From: Lactarius indigo | Taxonomy: Eukaryota > Basidiomycota > Agaricomycetes > Russulales > Russulaceae | Direction: 5' to 3' | Length of the DNA stretch: 64,000 nt | Assembly: GCA_025766275.1 (NCBI GenBank) | Contig: JAFKAC010000179.1 | Span: 21,695 to 85,694, forward strand | In this document: piece by piece, positions 11,499 through 21,934 of the stretch | Position numbering within the stretch: position 1 is the first letter of the stretch | Layout of the letters: every line of letters starts with the position of its first letter | Translations under genes and position numbers: made by a program | Notes under the pieces: model-generated | What the model was told of the DNA's origin: nothing | Database searches by the model: none | Seen by the model: only the letters and a program-made list of their open reading frames with translations

Positions 11499-12780
11499 CC
11501 TTCCACTCAGTGGGGATCCGACTCAGAGTCCTTTGCCTCAGGCAGGATCTGTTACAGAACAACACATGCCCCTGCAGAGGCGTGACACAATGAACCTCTA
11601 CTGGATTCTCTTGATAATGAGACCAGTAGAGATGGTGACAAGGAAAGCGATGAGGACAACGAGGGCGAGGACAGTGATGAGGATAACAAGGAAAGCGACA
11701 CAAAAGAAGTGGTGTTATCCAAGGCCACGCCTCAGGCTGACCACACCCCAGACCTGCTTAATCAGGGAATCAGTCCAGATCAGGCCACTGTGGGTGCCTT
11801 GCCCATTTTAGTTCCCCTTCCCACCCTCCCCATTCAACCCACTCAACAAACATTTTTTGATGCCAGAAGTGACGTTCTCTGTGAAGAGGGAAGTGTCCCC
11901 CCCTCGGCTTGGGGATAGGGAACCTGAATACCATCACCGTAGGGCATCTCCTAACCCCATGTCTGCTCATGTTCATACTGGTCACCGCCAGACCCGTTCA
12001 ATGTCATGGTCTGCTTCATATTTTCCTCCTGTGACATCCACCTTGGGGCCCCAATTGATGGAGGAGCAACTTTCCGACTCAAAACAGAAGATCGAGGCGC
12101 TTACAGAAAGCCTCAATGCAGTGTTGGCCGAGATTGATACCCTTTACACTCACTGCTACTTTGCTAGCAGGGTAATCTCCTCCCAACAGAAGCAACTTTT
12201 TTTGAGGGACAACAAGAAAAAGCATGCAAAGAAAACCAACAACAAGTCAAGGGTCTTGACAGCTGAGGAGGGTTGTCAGCAAATGCAACAGCTCCAGGAA
12301 GAAGCCGAAACAAAGGAACAACACTGACAACAGGAACTGGCTTGGAAGGCTGCTGACGATGAAGCACGATGAAAATGCCGGGCAGATCACACACACACAT
12401 TTACTGGGCCACTGAACAAGTCAAAGCAAAAGGGTGACTTGGAGGATATCACTGTAGCACTTGCACTGCCAGAACATGGTAAGAAAGACAAGATCTTCAA
12501 GAGAATAACAAGGCATTTCAAACAACACCCTGAGTTAAAGAGGGACCCACGTTTCGAAGGCCTGTTCAATTCATGTCCCACAAAATGACCCCGCATTGGT
12601 GATGTGCCTGTAGTTGGGCCATCATCACTTCAAGCCATTACTTCCTGCTTCTCCCCTCCCTTGCTTCTCCCCCATTTTAGTTTCCCCTCTCAACCCAACT
12701 TTAGGCCCAGCACAACATCAAGCACACATCCATATGGTCCATACTTACAGTATTCATACCAATACCCTTACAGCTCCTAG

Positions 12781-13519
12781 ATCCCTAGATACCATCAAAT
12801 AATATGATTTGCTGAACGTTCATTTGACTGTGAACCTGAGAGGACTGGCATTGCCACTTTTGCCAAATGCTGATTACTTCTCTGCCTGCCACTAGTCTGC
12901 CACCACCATGACAAAGTGTGACCGAAAGTTGCAGAGGTGGTATTTGTTGCTCCACATTGAACGGATTCAGAAACAAATAAATAAAAATCTGATTCCAGTG
13001 GGATATAAACACATCTATTACTATGTACAAAATGAAGTAGCTACGATGTGTTGTTGAAGCTACAAAAAAAGATTACCATGTTTTTGCAGAGGTGTGGGAA
13101 CGATAGTAAATACCAGAGTGAAATCACAGTAAAATAAAATAACACATAAACAATGCATAAATAATGTGTCAATAATGTGGTCTGTGTATTGGTTTGGGAA
13201 TGTAGGAAGGAAGGGAAGGAAGGACAAACAATCCCTCTTCCCAATCTCCCATAATGCCCACCTTCGATATTCCCACTGGCCCCTCAATTACCAAAAGGGG
13301 TGACACCTACCTTGTTTCCAATGTGAAGCTGCACCACAGGAAACTAGGGCTGTGCACCGTACCATCTGATGGGTACAGCTGTACATTCAACGGTTGGGCA
13401 ATGGGTTTATACACCTGTCTGCTGTCCATCAAGTCTGCTGAGCAGAGCTCCAATGGCGATGTTTGGGTATGGGTACAGCCATCATACAGTAGACAGGTAG
13501 TATTCAATGGGTTACTAGG
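12781..13519. other. Non-coding stretch downstream of the pogo-like gene
   Basis: Probably includes the right end of the pogo-like element and host sequence. A 94-codon open frame at 13254-13535 runs into the next LTR and shows no known motif. GTACC/GGTAC-containing short inverted repeats occur at about 13356-13376. No terminal inverted repeat matching the left side was found by eye. Confidence 0.35.
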
Positions 13520-13864
13520 TGTCACACACAGGTGACATCACGGTCACAATGCGGACACATCACATTGATTGCCAGCAGTCTCGTCTTCCTTGCCAGCTCA
13601 CTTGCCACGTATCTTGAGGTTCTGCCAGCTCATTAGGAGCTTTGTAAATACAGAAAACAGTCCCAAAAAACCACAGTTTGTATGAGTACTTAAGATGTAG
13701 CCATAGAGTAGTACAAAGCTTGTCTACTCTTCGTCTCTTGAAATCCAGTAGCTTCCTCTCACTTGTGTGTTCTCTGAGCATACCAAGTCAGCATACTTCA
13801 CTTGTGAAATAACAAGTCACCCAAACATGCCCCATGTCACGGATGGTCAGCTGGAACCATAACA
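13520..13864 (+). mobile_element. Probable solo LTR, family A
   Basis: Starts TGTCACACACAGG and ends GGAACCATAACA. It shares with the LTR at 53170-53580 the CACGGTCAC start region, the GAGTAGTAC...TTGTCTACTCTT block and the GGAACC.TAACA end. CTAGG precedes it (13515-13519), but the next CTAGG is 26 nt beyond the right end (13891-13895), so the target duplication is not clean and the right border may have been altered. Confidence 0.7.
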
Positions 13865-13894
13865 AAAGAGTAGACCCCTACTCCACCTTGCTAG

Positions 13895-15900
13895 GTGGCA
13901 TGGCATAGAAAGTGCCCCATGGAAAGCACGCTGGCACAGTCACCTGATGGTAACTTCGCCTACATCGAACCGGCAAATGACCTACAGGACTCCACTGAGA
14001 AACGGTTGGTACTGCAACGAACGACACCGAACCTCACTGACTTACATGTAACCGACCTCGTGTGGCAGCACCATCGAGGATATACACTCGAATGAGCACC
14101 TGACCCCAGTCTCAATGTCGAATACTTCAAGAGTGAAAATGTGTGGTATGAAGTATTATTGGATTACCCTGGCTGGGCCACATACAACAGTGCACAAGTA
14201 GAGCAACCACATCGCTGGGGCTACGAATCTGAACTGAATCACAATTGACACCCGACTACGACTGGCCAACCCATTGACTGGCAGTTGCATCCCTAAAACA
14301 AAAAGGGAAACAAAAGTCTCCTCAACTGCCACCCCCCACATTTCATGGTTATATCATCCCCACCATCATACCCACCACAGCAATGGCCAGTGGATCAGGA
14401 ACTGGCAGAACTCCCACCACAACGAATGGACCACTTCAGGGGGCCGCACCCACGTTCTTTGACAGAAATTGGGCTAGGAGTATCCAGTTCCTACACGAGT
14501 TTAATCAGTTCAGGCGTGTAAATCGCACGAACGAACGCATGGTGTCACCCTATCAATGAGTTGCCCTTGCCCTCACACTTATCCAAGGACCTGACGTCAA
14601 ACGTTGGAACCAAAGTCAGGACCGTAAACTTGAGGGAAAAATAAACCACTCACCCAATTGCGGAAAATGATGAACGACTTTGGAATGAATTTGTGGCCGA
14701 CTTTAAAGCCACATGGACCGACACCCTTAGCCAACAAAATGCTTACACGAGACTAATGGCACTAACCATGACTGGGGATGCCATCAACGAATATATCACT
14801 TGATTTGAACAACTGGCCGAAGCTGCAGAATGGGATATGACAGCAAAGGGGACGGTCGACCTCTTTCGTAGAGGATTAAAAAAGGGACTATTTGTTACGC
14901 CACTACAGGGGTGTAGGGTACGACCTGTACCGAGTCAGTTGAGTAACGGTAGCGCAAGCTCGCAGGCTTGGCTTCAGTAGGATGGTGCACAAGGATCACA
15001 AGGACAATGGTCACTCGGATCGTAGAGGAAGGCTAAGACTCAAAGGTCTAGTGAAGGCAAAGAGGGTTCTTGAGACAGGGAAAGCACGAAGGCGTCCCGT
15101 GTTAGACAAGTGTAGTGATTACACAAGAAGTCTAGTCTACCGTACAAGCTAGGTAGGACTAGGTTTAAGTAGATAATGGTGAGTATGGCAGCTACAAACA
15201 GATGGCGCCATCGCCAGTCTTGGAACAATAGATGGTACATAAGAGGAACAAAGGAACATCGTACTGAGAACAAAGGTGAATCACGCGGGGTCGCGCGTGA
15301 TTGGGAACACAACGGAACCTGGCACATGTCGAACTTTATCAGAAGAGGGCATCGATAAGCAGGGCGCATGATAGGAACTGGGTAATTGTAAAGTCCGTGT
15401 AATCGTACAGGGCTCGTATAGTATCGGGAAAGGAATAGTGATATGTGAAAGAACGAGTCCAAAGGGAAAATCGTAACACTATTGGTCACTTGCCTAAAAC
15501 GAGGGACGATGCCTGTAACAATGGACGATTGGAAACTTGCCACCAGGGAAGAAGTTCAATGATTTCGCACCATTATGAATTGCATAGCCGCCCTTGGAAA
15601 GGGATCCGTTCCCCTGCCACCAAAGGTCCTGGTCCCACAACCCACGGTTCGAAACGACGTCGTACCAATGGACATCGATGCGGTTACAACAACCACTACT
15701 TGCCAGTGAACACCACAGGAACAGGCTGAGTGGGAACAGTGCCAGAAAGAAGGACTCTGCTTCCGATGTAAACAATCAGGTCACCTGTCTCGAGATTGTC
15801 CAAAGAAACAAATGTTCACAAGTAAAATCAACAAAATCGCTTCCACTCCAATACCTCCCACGGTCGCGACCGTGCCACCCGTATTGGATAAACAAATGCT
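13895..15900 (+). pseudogene. gypsy D gag (interrupted)
   Basis: The gag polyprotein forms the virus-like particle and packages element RNA. Visible blocks are FFDRNWARSIQFLHEFNQF, then a frame with ERLWNEFVADFKATW and NAYTRLMALTMTGDAINEYIT, typical of the Ty3/gypsy capsid helices. The nucleocapsid zinc knuckle CFRCKQSGHLSRDC (CX2CX4HX4C) follows. The family-B solo LTR at 14893-15478 splits it, with CTATT on both sides. TGA stops lie at 14093, 14557, 14801, 15560, 15707 and 15938, and there is at least one frameshift near 14640. Confidence 0.85.
14893..15478 (-). mobile_element. Solo LTR, family B, TSD CTATT
   Basis: Reads TGTTACGCC...CGTAACA on the plus strand, flanked by CTATT at 14888-14892 and 15479-15483. 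The partner copy at 32630-33208 has the same ends and nearly the same length (586 and 579 bp). TATA-like sequence in the partner copy indicates a minus-strand promoter. Confidence 0.93.
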
Positions 15901-15943
15901 GATCACTGGGCTACTCGGATTATCAGCTGCCAACAGGTGACAA

Positions 15944-18686
15944 ATGGTATCCCAGATGCTAATCGAGGCAGGGGTTGATGATGACGACAACAACAATGAT
16001 ACAGCGACAAGCATCAATACGATTTCACAAAAAGATGAGTCCACACTCACCATCAGGTTAAGCATCGACTCAGAACAAAACACCATCCCCGCCCTCCTAG
16101 ATTTGGGAGCGTCCGAGAACTTCGTTGATTCGATGTTGGTTGAAAAACTGCAAATACAAACAGTCACAATCCCGACTCGAAATGCCTACAATGCCGATGG
16201 AACAATTAACTAATATGGCACTATCACAAAAGCTTGCCCGATACAACTCACTTGGGATGGACACATCTACCACACGCAACTCTACGTCACAACTCTGGGG
16301 CAACCACAAGTAATCCTAGGGCATCCATGGTTCAAAAACACCGACCCCGACATAGACTGGACGGAGAATAAACTGCGTGGTGCTGAGCGACGGCTCACCT
16401 TCATATGGCGAGAAACGATCAACACCATCGCACAACAAATGGCAGAAAGGTTCGACTTAAGCGGGGCCACAACCTTACCTTCACAATATGCACGCTACAC
16501 CACTGTCTTTTCGGAAGAAGCCACAAAATGTTTTCCACCTGAACGAATTGATGACCACGTGATTACGTTACTCCCTGACGCACCGCCAACTCTTCAGTGT
16601 AAAATATACCCGTTGAACGCTAAAGAAATGGAACACCTGGACAAATTCCTACGGGAACATTTGGAAAAGGGGTACATCCATGAGTCAAAGTCTCACTACA
16701 CCTCATCATTCTTCTTTCTAAAGAAAAAGGACGGTAAACTGCAACCTGTGCAGGACTATAAACCACTCAACAAGATCACGGTCTGTGACACATACCCGAT
16801 CCCACTGATCTCCAACATCTTAGATCGACTAGCAGACAAAACACTTTTCACTAAGTTCGATATACGATGGGGTTACAACAACATCCGCATCAAAGATGGA
16901 GATCAGTGGAAGGCCGTTTTTAAAACACCACGCAGTCTCTTTGAACCACTTGTAATGTATTTTGGCCTAACAAACTCTCCGGCCACATTTGTTTGCACCA
17001 TGAACCGAATCTTTCAGTCACTATTAAATCAGTACCCTGCAGAATTGTTCATCTACATGGACGACATCCTTGTTGCCACCATCCACGACCTCACACGTCA
17101 TTGAACCATAGTCAGTGCAGTCTTACAGGTCATGATGGACGAAAGCTACTTCCTGAAGCTATCTAAGTGTGACTTCGAGAAAACGGAGATCGACTACCTG
17201 GGTATGACTATAGCCAGAGGCACGATACAGATGGGCTTAGACAAAATCTCGGGTCTCCATGACTGGCCACATACGCTCACCACAATAAAACAGGTCCACA
17301 GTGTCTTAGGCGTCCTTGGCTATCAACGACTGTTCATCCCATGATACGCTCATCTGCTCGACCACTAACACAGCTTTTGCACAAGGATGTACCATTCTGT
17401 TGGACTCTGGAATGTACCACTGCACTTGATACACTGCTTACCTTGGCGTGTTCCCAACCTGCATTAAGACAGCCTGACCCAGATGTACCGTACTCTATCC
17501 AAACGGATGCCTCTTTGTATGTGATTGGCGCTATTCTGACACAGCCTGACTTGCGCAACAAACCACAAGTTGTTGGTTATTTTTCCCAAGCATTCAATGC
17601 AGCCGAACGGAATTACGATGTTTACGATCGCAAATTCTTAGCCCTTGTGTGCGGTCTCAAACACTGGTGACACCTTTTGGTCGCCGCTCGCCATCTGGTC
17701 ACCATCTTTACTGACCATATGAACCTGTTACATTATCGGTCTCCACAACATATCAACCATCATGTCGCTTGCCTCGTAAATATCCTCGCCGACTACGATC
17801 TACACCTGTGACACGTTCCTGGCCCAACCTTACATGCCGACACCCTCTCTCGCCACCCATCCTTTACTGCACGTCTTAATGACAACACGGGTGTCATTGT
17901 ACTCCCCAACTTGTATTTCATCAACGTGACTCACGTCATCTCTCTGGATGATCGATGTCACCAGCTCCAACTCTCACACCTCCCCACCGACTGGATTGAT
18001 CAATATCATCTTCAGTGATCTGCCGACCCTCCTCATCTCGTTTATTGCCAACATCGCCTCGTGATCGTGGACGATCTCCCGCTCAGAAGGGGGGTGATCA
18101 AATCCTTCCACGATTCGATTACAGTGGGCCATCCTGGCCAAACAAAAATGACCGAGGCTATACAAAAACACTACTGGTGGCTGAAAATGAGGACAGACAT
18201 CGCAGATTACATTGTGGACTGCCACGTATGTCAGGGAAACAAGAACCTCCCAAATCAACCAAAGCCACCAATCTCCCCCATCTACCCACCAGGGAACGCA
18301 CTACTGTTTCAAATGGTTGCCCTCGACTTTATCACTAAGCTCCCTAAATCAGCCAAATACGATACGATCCTCACGATCTCCGATCAAGGGTGCTCCAAGG
18401 CCAGTATCTTCATCCCCTGCCATGAGTCTAGTGATGCGACACAAGTCATGGCGCTGTACCTTCGATATGTCGTACCACACTATGGGTTGCCGACCAAGTT
18501 AATATCGGATCGCAACCTGCGATTCACAGCATCCTTCACAAAGGCATTGTGCTCAGCCCTTGGCGTTGAGCAAAACATCAGCACTGCATATCATCCGCGA
18601 ACAGACAGACAATCAGAACACACGAACCAACACCTGGAACAATACCTACGTATCTTCTCAAACTACCAACAGGACAACTGGGCATG
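15944..18686 (+). pseudogene. gypsy D pol: protease, reverse transcriptase, RNase H, integrase (5' part)
   Basis: The protease motif reads LLDLGASENFVD, where the catalytic DSGA Ser has become Leu. Reverse transcriptase: SSFFFLKKKDGKLQPVQDYK, FTKFDIRWGYNNI, YFGLTNSPATF and the catalytic LFIYMDDILVAT. RNase H: IQTDASLYVIGAIL and AERNYDVYDRKFLALV. The integrase has an HHCC finger (HPGQ..., CHVCQGNK) and the first Asp in LDFITKLPKS; the second site is ISDRNLRF, where the expected catalytic Asp block SDRDPRF is altered; then TAYHPRTDRQSEH. Stops lie at 16212 (TAA) and at 17102, 17342, 17668, 17809, 18016 and 18685 (all TGA). The enzyme set is complete in order but mutated at catalytic sites. Confidence 0.92.
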
Positions 18687-18716
18687 ATGGCTTCCGATAG
18701 CCCAATACAGCCTCAA

Positions 18717-19456
18717 TGTCACGCCTCTGCGGGGGCGCGGTCTTCTGTAATGGCTTCCTGTCACGTGGCAGTTGACAGCCAAGTTGGATCGGCACTGTGT
18801 GCAACGACTCCTAAGGTCTTCTGTAACAGCTCCTACATTAAGGTAGCTGAGTCTGTGGCGATCCCCCTATGCTGAGGTGGGAAGGTCCTTCTGTAACAGC
18901 CCCTTGTGCTAAGGTGACTGAGTCTGTAGCAATGGATGAGCTCGGTGGCCTAAGTCCAAAGGTCACGTGCTACTGGGCTGACCAGTAAGACAGGAAGAGG
19001 ATGAGAGCGAAGTCAAGGGGGAAGCCTGCACAGAGGCTGAGAGGGGAATGACCCAAAGGGGATAAGGGTCAAGGGTCAGAGGTTCTGGGTCAAGGGCTTG
19101 AGTGCTGAAGGAACTGAGGCACTCAAGGAGACAGTGGAGATACAATGCAGATAGTTGATTAAGCCAAAGCTAAGGAGCTAAGGCGCACTACAGGGTTCTT
19201 TATATAGTACAGGATTGTGCCTGAGCGCATAGTGCTACTGGTTGCTATAGATAGAATGATGTGCTGGCAACATGGTATCAACATCGTGCAAGATGGTGTT
19301 ATGCCAGCGAGGCAGAAGAAGGATAGACAAGAATAGCACAGAAGGTGCTAGAACAATCAGATAAGGGAGAAGCATAGGTCTAAATGGGCGACTGCCAAGA
19401 AGGGGAATAGATCAGATAAGGACGTAAAAGGGAAGGTAACAGGGGAGTTCATGACA
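18717..19456 (-). mobile_element. Solo LTR, family 1, TSD CTCAA, inside gypsy D integrase
   Basis: Plus-strand ends are TGTCACGCC and TTCATGACA, 740 bp long, flanked by CTCAA at 18712-18716 and 19457-19461. On both sides the integrase frame continues (WLPIAQYSLN before; AWVSETTKKLPFELLMGF after), so the insertion post-dates gypsy D. Confidence 0.95.
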
Positions 19457-20062
19457 CTCAACGCTTGGGTATCCGAAACCACTAAGAAGTTGCCCTTCGA
19501 ACTTCTTATGGGGTTCATCCCTTGCATTCACCAGCCAACATCCACTGTCACTATCTCCTCATCAGCCACCGAATGCCTCGAAGCTCTGAAGGAAGTTCGC
19601 AGTCAGGCCAGGGAAGCGATGAAGGCCACACAATTATTGTGGGTAAAAGAGACACACTACCAACCCTATCGCCTCAGCGACAAAGTTTGGTTGGAAGCAA
19701 CTAATCTAAGGACCACTCATCCCACGACCAAATTAGCCCCACGTCAGTACGGCCCTTTTATCATCACCCAACACATCTCGGACATCACCTATGCTCTTCG
19801 ATTACCACCCACTTGGTGTATCCACAATACGTTCCATGCGGGATTATTAACACCGTATAAAACGACTGAGATCAACGGCAATCAGGAAACGGATCCACCA
19901 CCAGAACTTATCGATGGCGAAGAGAAATGGGAAGTCGACCAACTTCTCGACTATCAACTCTTTGGGTGGCATAAGACGCCACAATATTTGGTATGGTGGA
20001 AAGGGTATACAGCGGCTCACGATAGCTGGGAACTGGAGTCAAACCTACGTGTTGATAAGTGA
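19457..20062 (+). pseudogene. gypsy D pol C-terminus: integrase tail and chromodomain
   Basis: Continues the integrase after the LTR: LPFELLMGFIPCIHQP, then VWLEATNLRT and LAPRQYGPFIITQHI (the GPF/Y module). The chromodomain follows: EEKWEVDQLLDYQLF..., PQYLVWWKGYTAAHDSWELE. Chromodomain integrases direct insertion toward modified chromatin. The stop at about 20060 overlaps the first bases of the 3' LTR (TGTTGATAAG at 20050), a compact arrangement common in Ty3/gypsy elements. Confidence 0.93.
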
Positions 20063-20700
20063 CCCTTGCGCACTTAGTGGCTCATATGGACCGGACTTGC
20101 AGCATGGACTGCTTTAGATTAGATATACAGGACTTGTAGATTAGATATTATTTGATCTGTACAATCTGGACTTACCATTGCGTTATACATGACATCACTG
20201 TACTTCTATGACATCATACATCCAGACTCTGCATTGTATAACGCCTTTGTACTTTCCTTTGTTCTGTACTTAGTTCTATCCTTATTATGATGTCACTATG
20301 ATATCATTTGCTTCTTGACTCTCCTTATTCTTTCTTCCCTTGTTCTCAGAACGACCACTCCTTTGTCTGTTTGTAGAACAATACTTCCTTGTACTGCGTG
20401 ACTTAGTGTTACATCCCTTGTACAGTGTCACTACCAGAAAGTGTATAAGTAGAGTACCATGTACACTCCTGGTCCACATCAGTTCTCACTGCTTGTGTGC
20501 CAGGTAAGCCTCTTCTCCCTAATGTAACATCATCAGTTCTCACTGCTTGTGTGCCAGACACCCTCTGCTTCACTGCTTGACATTCTCCTCTGCTGCTAAC
20601 CAGCCTGCTACTAGTATCTCACCACAGACTCTTTGCCTCTGTGAGTACTGGTTCTGTCTATGCTGTTCATCACTACGCACACCAGACCTTATCCATGAGT
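20050..20700 (+). mobile_element. LTR of gypsy D
   Basis: Begins TGTTGATAAGTGACCC, directly overlapping the end of the chromodomain frame. A TATA-like GTATAAGTAG lies near 20440. Two tandem copies of a 31-bp block around CATCAGTTCTCACTGC occur near 20475-20555. The 3' limit is uncertain (somewhere about 20640-20700) because no second full copy is available. The first 70 bp match the last 70 bp of the window (from 63931). Confidence 0.75.
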
Positions 20701-20741
20701 ATAAAGCAAGATGAGAAACGCACATTAACCTTATCGAACTC

Positions 20742-20938
20742 ATGGATAACAACCCCCCTCAACACCCACCACAATACCTGTGGATTTCCGACCACGACAC
20801 TCCTCAGTGGTTGCGCTCACAGGTCAACCGAGAAGTAGAGCGGTGGGCCAATGTCAGCCCAACGTATAACACGTTGGAGAACTCTCCGCGTTCTCGTGAG
20901 GATATGTGGGGACTAAGTACCTACATCACTCCCCAAGG
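20742..20938 (+). pseudogene. Start of a second gag (truncated by LTR)
   Basis: An ATG at 20742 opens a hydrophilic frame (MDNNPPQHPPQYLWISDHDT...) immediately downstream of the gypsy D LTR, at the position expected for a gag start. It is cut at 20938 by the family-1 LTR. This suggests that the LTR at 20050 is also the 5' LTR of a second, tandem copy of the same family. No zinc knuckle or capsid block remains, so identification rests mainly on position. Confidence 0.5.
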
Positions 20939-21159
20939 TGTCACGCCTCTGCGGGGGCGTGGTCTTCTGTAATGGCTTCCTGTCATGTGGCAGTCAACAG
21001 CCAAGTCAGATCGGCACTGTGTGCAATGACTCCTAAGGTACTCTGTAACAGCTCCTATGCTAAGGTAGCTGAGTCTGTGGCGATCCCCCTATGCTGAGGT
21101 GGGAAGGTCCTTCTGTAACAGCCCCTTGTGCTAAGATGACTGAGTCTGTAACAATGGAC
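20939..21159 (-). mobile_element. Family-1 LTR, left part (split by copia)
   Basis: Plus-strand start is TGTCACGCCTCTGCGG, as in the copies at 18717 and 57185. It is interrupted at 21159 by the copia element and resumes at 28155. Together the two parts make about 710 bp. CAAGG precedes it but is not found after 28643, so this is not a simple solo LTR. Confidence 0.9.
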
Positions 21160-21558
21160 TGTTGAAACGTGATAAGAACATAAGGACCTTATCTATAGCA
21201 GTTACGACATTACTGTACTATATTTACCATATTAGGCAGTTACGATACGTACAATAGCGGGCGTATCATGTCCCGTGATGAGGAGAAGTCCTATGACTAT
21301 CTCAGAAGGGCAAAACACATTAGGCATGTGTAAAAATGCGATATTGTGGACGCCTTTACTCATCACTTAACCGCAAATGGACATGGTGGGGCCATAGAGC
21401 ATAAATACCCTCCTATGTGGGGAGAGAGGCGAATACAGAACATCACCCACTTTGCTTGTGCACGTTCTCCTTTCTCATTAGTCTCTCAACCTACTCAAAG
21501 GTGAGAACGTCCTTCCTGTGTGCTGCGCTTTGGCCTATAAGGCTTTTGCTGCGCAACA
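21160..21558 (+). repeat. Copia 5' LTR
   Basis: TGTTGAAACG...TGCGCAACA, 399 bp, with a CATAAATACC promoter-like box near 21400. It differs from the 3' LTR by single-base changes and a 1-bp indel near 21209. Confidence 0.96.
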
Positions 21559-21580
21559 GGTTATGGGCCCTGTTACAGGG
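21559..21580 (+). promoter_or_regulatory. Putative primer-binding site of copia
   Basis: GGTTATGGGCCC follows the 5' LTR directly, in the position where a host tRNA would prime minus-strand cDNA. The matching tRNA cannot be checked here. Confidence 0.5.
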
Positions 21581-21934
21581 CTTGCCATTGCACTTCTAGA
21601 TGAAGTTGCACCTGGTGGTATCGCACTCCTACCCTCTGTATCAATGAACAGAGTGGTAATGAGAAAATAGCGAGCAGACCCCGGGAGGCACCCTGGTTCA
21701 TAACAGACCCAGTATTGTACTCTTGAGGAGTACATAGACTTGGCCCACTGTCTAACGTTGACATGGTCGAGCAGTTCTTTTGGCATAGACAATTGGTAGT
21801 CTGCAAAGACCAATGTCTGCTACAGAATATGTTCTGTAGCCGAAGGGATTAATGCTGGTTTTATTATCTCACTCAGTATTATGATGAAAAATTCTAAATA
21901 CTGACGTACTATAAAACCAACAGATTTACCAACA

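Larger units (their letters stand above)
10463..11587 (+). mobile_element. Solo LTR, family 1 (with a nested LTR), TSD CAATG
   Basis: Begins TGTCATGAAC and ends GGCGTGACA, flanked by the 5-bp duplication CAATG (10458-10462 and 11588-11592). A TATATAAG box lies at 10704-10711, giving the plus orientation. It is about 1125 bp long because a 390-bp family-A LTR plus its 5-bp target duplication is inserted in it; other family-1 copies are about 740 bp. There is no internal retroelement sequence, so it arose by LTR-LTR recombination. It interrupts the pogo-like transposase. Confidence 0.93.
9044..12780 (+). pseudogene. Pogo/Tigger-like DDE_1 transposase, interrupted by an LTR
   Basis: The N-terminal part has a helix-turn-helix-like DNA-binding region (possible start ATG 9044 or 9117; SIAEAAHHFKVSYDTLQQ). 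It is followed by the DDE_1 endonuclease: YNMDEKGIQLG (first Asp), LILLIYDGHCSHNT (second Asp) and PPHTSHWLQPLDVGVFGPLQ (third Asp). This is the enzyme that cuts and pastes pogo-type transposons. A 50-nt intron (9895-9944, GTAAGT...GCAG) restores the frame. Damage: TAG at 9605, a frameshift near the T-run at about 11850, TGA codons at 12325-12369 and 12586, and a 1125-bp solo LTR at 10463-11587. The frame continues straight after the LTR (EPLLDSLDNETS) into an acidic stretch, a coiled-coil region and a C-terminal DLEDITVALALPEHGKK block typical of fungal copies, ending with a Tyr-rich tail at TAG 12780. The gene is inactive as it stands. Confidence 0.88.
13865..20049 (+). mobile_element. Decayed chromodomain Ty3/gypsy element ('gypsy D'), internal region
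   Basis: The internal region runs from partial gag to the chromodomain end of pol at about 20060, where its 3' LTR begins. No 5' LTR is seen, so the left end is truncated. Domain order is gag, zinc knuckle, protease, reverse transcriptase, RNase H, integrase, chromodomain. Two solo LTRs (14893-15478 family B; 18717-19456 family 1) are inserted and interrupt the frame. More than ten internal stops are present, nearly all TGA at positions where relatives carry Arg. The element is dead. Confidence 0.9.

Noticed and set aside
13515..13895. CTAGG as a target duplication for the LTR at 13520
   Set aside because: The second CTAGG is 26 nt beyond the LTR end, so it may be chance; kept only as a remark.
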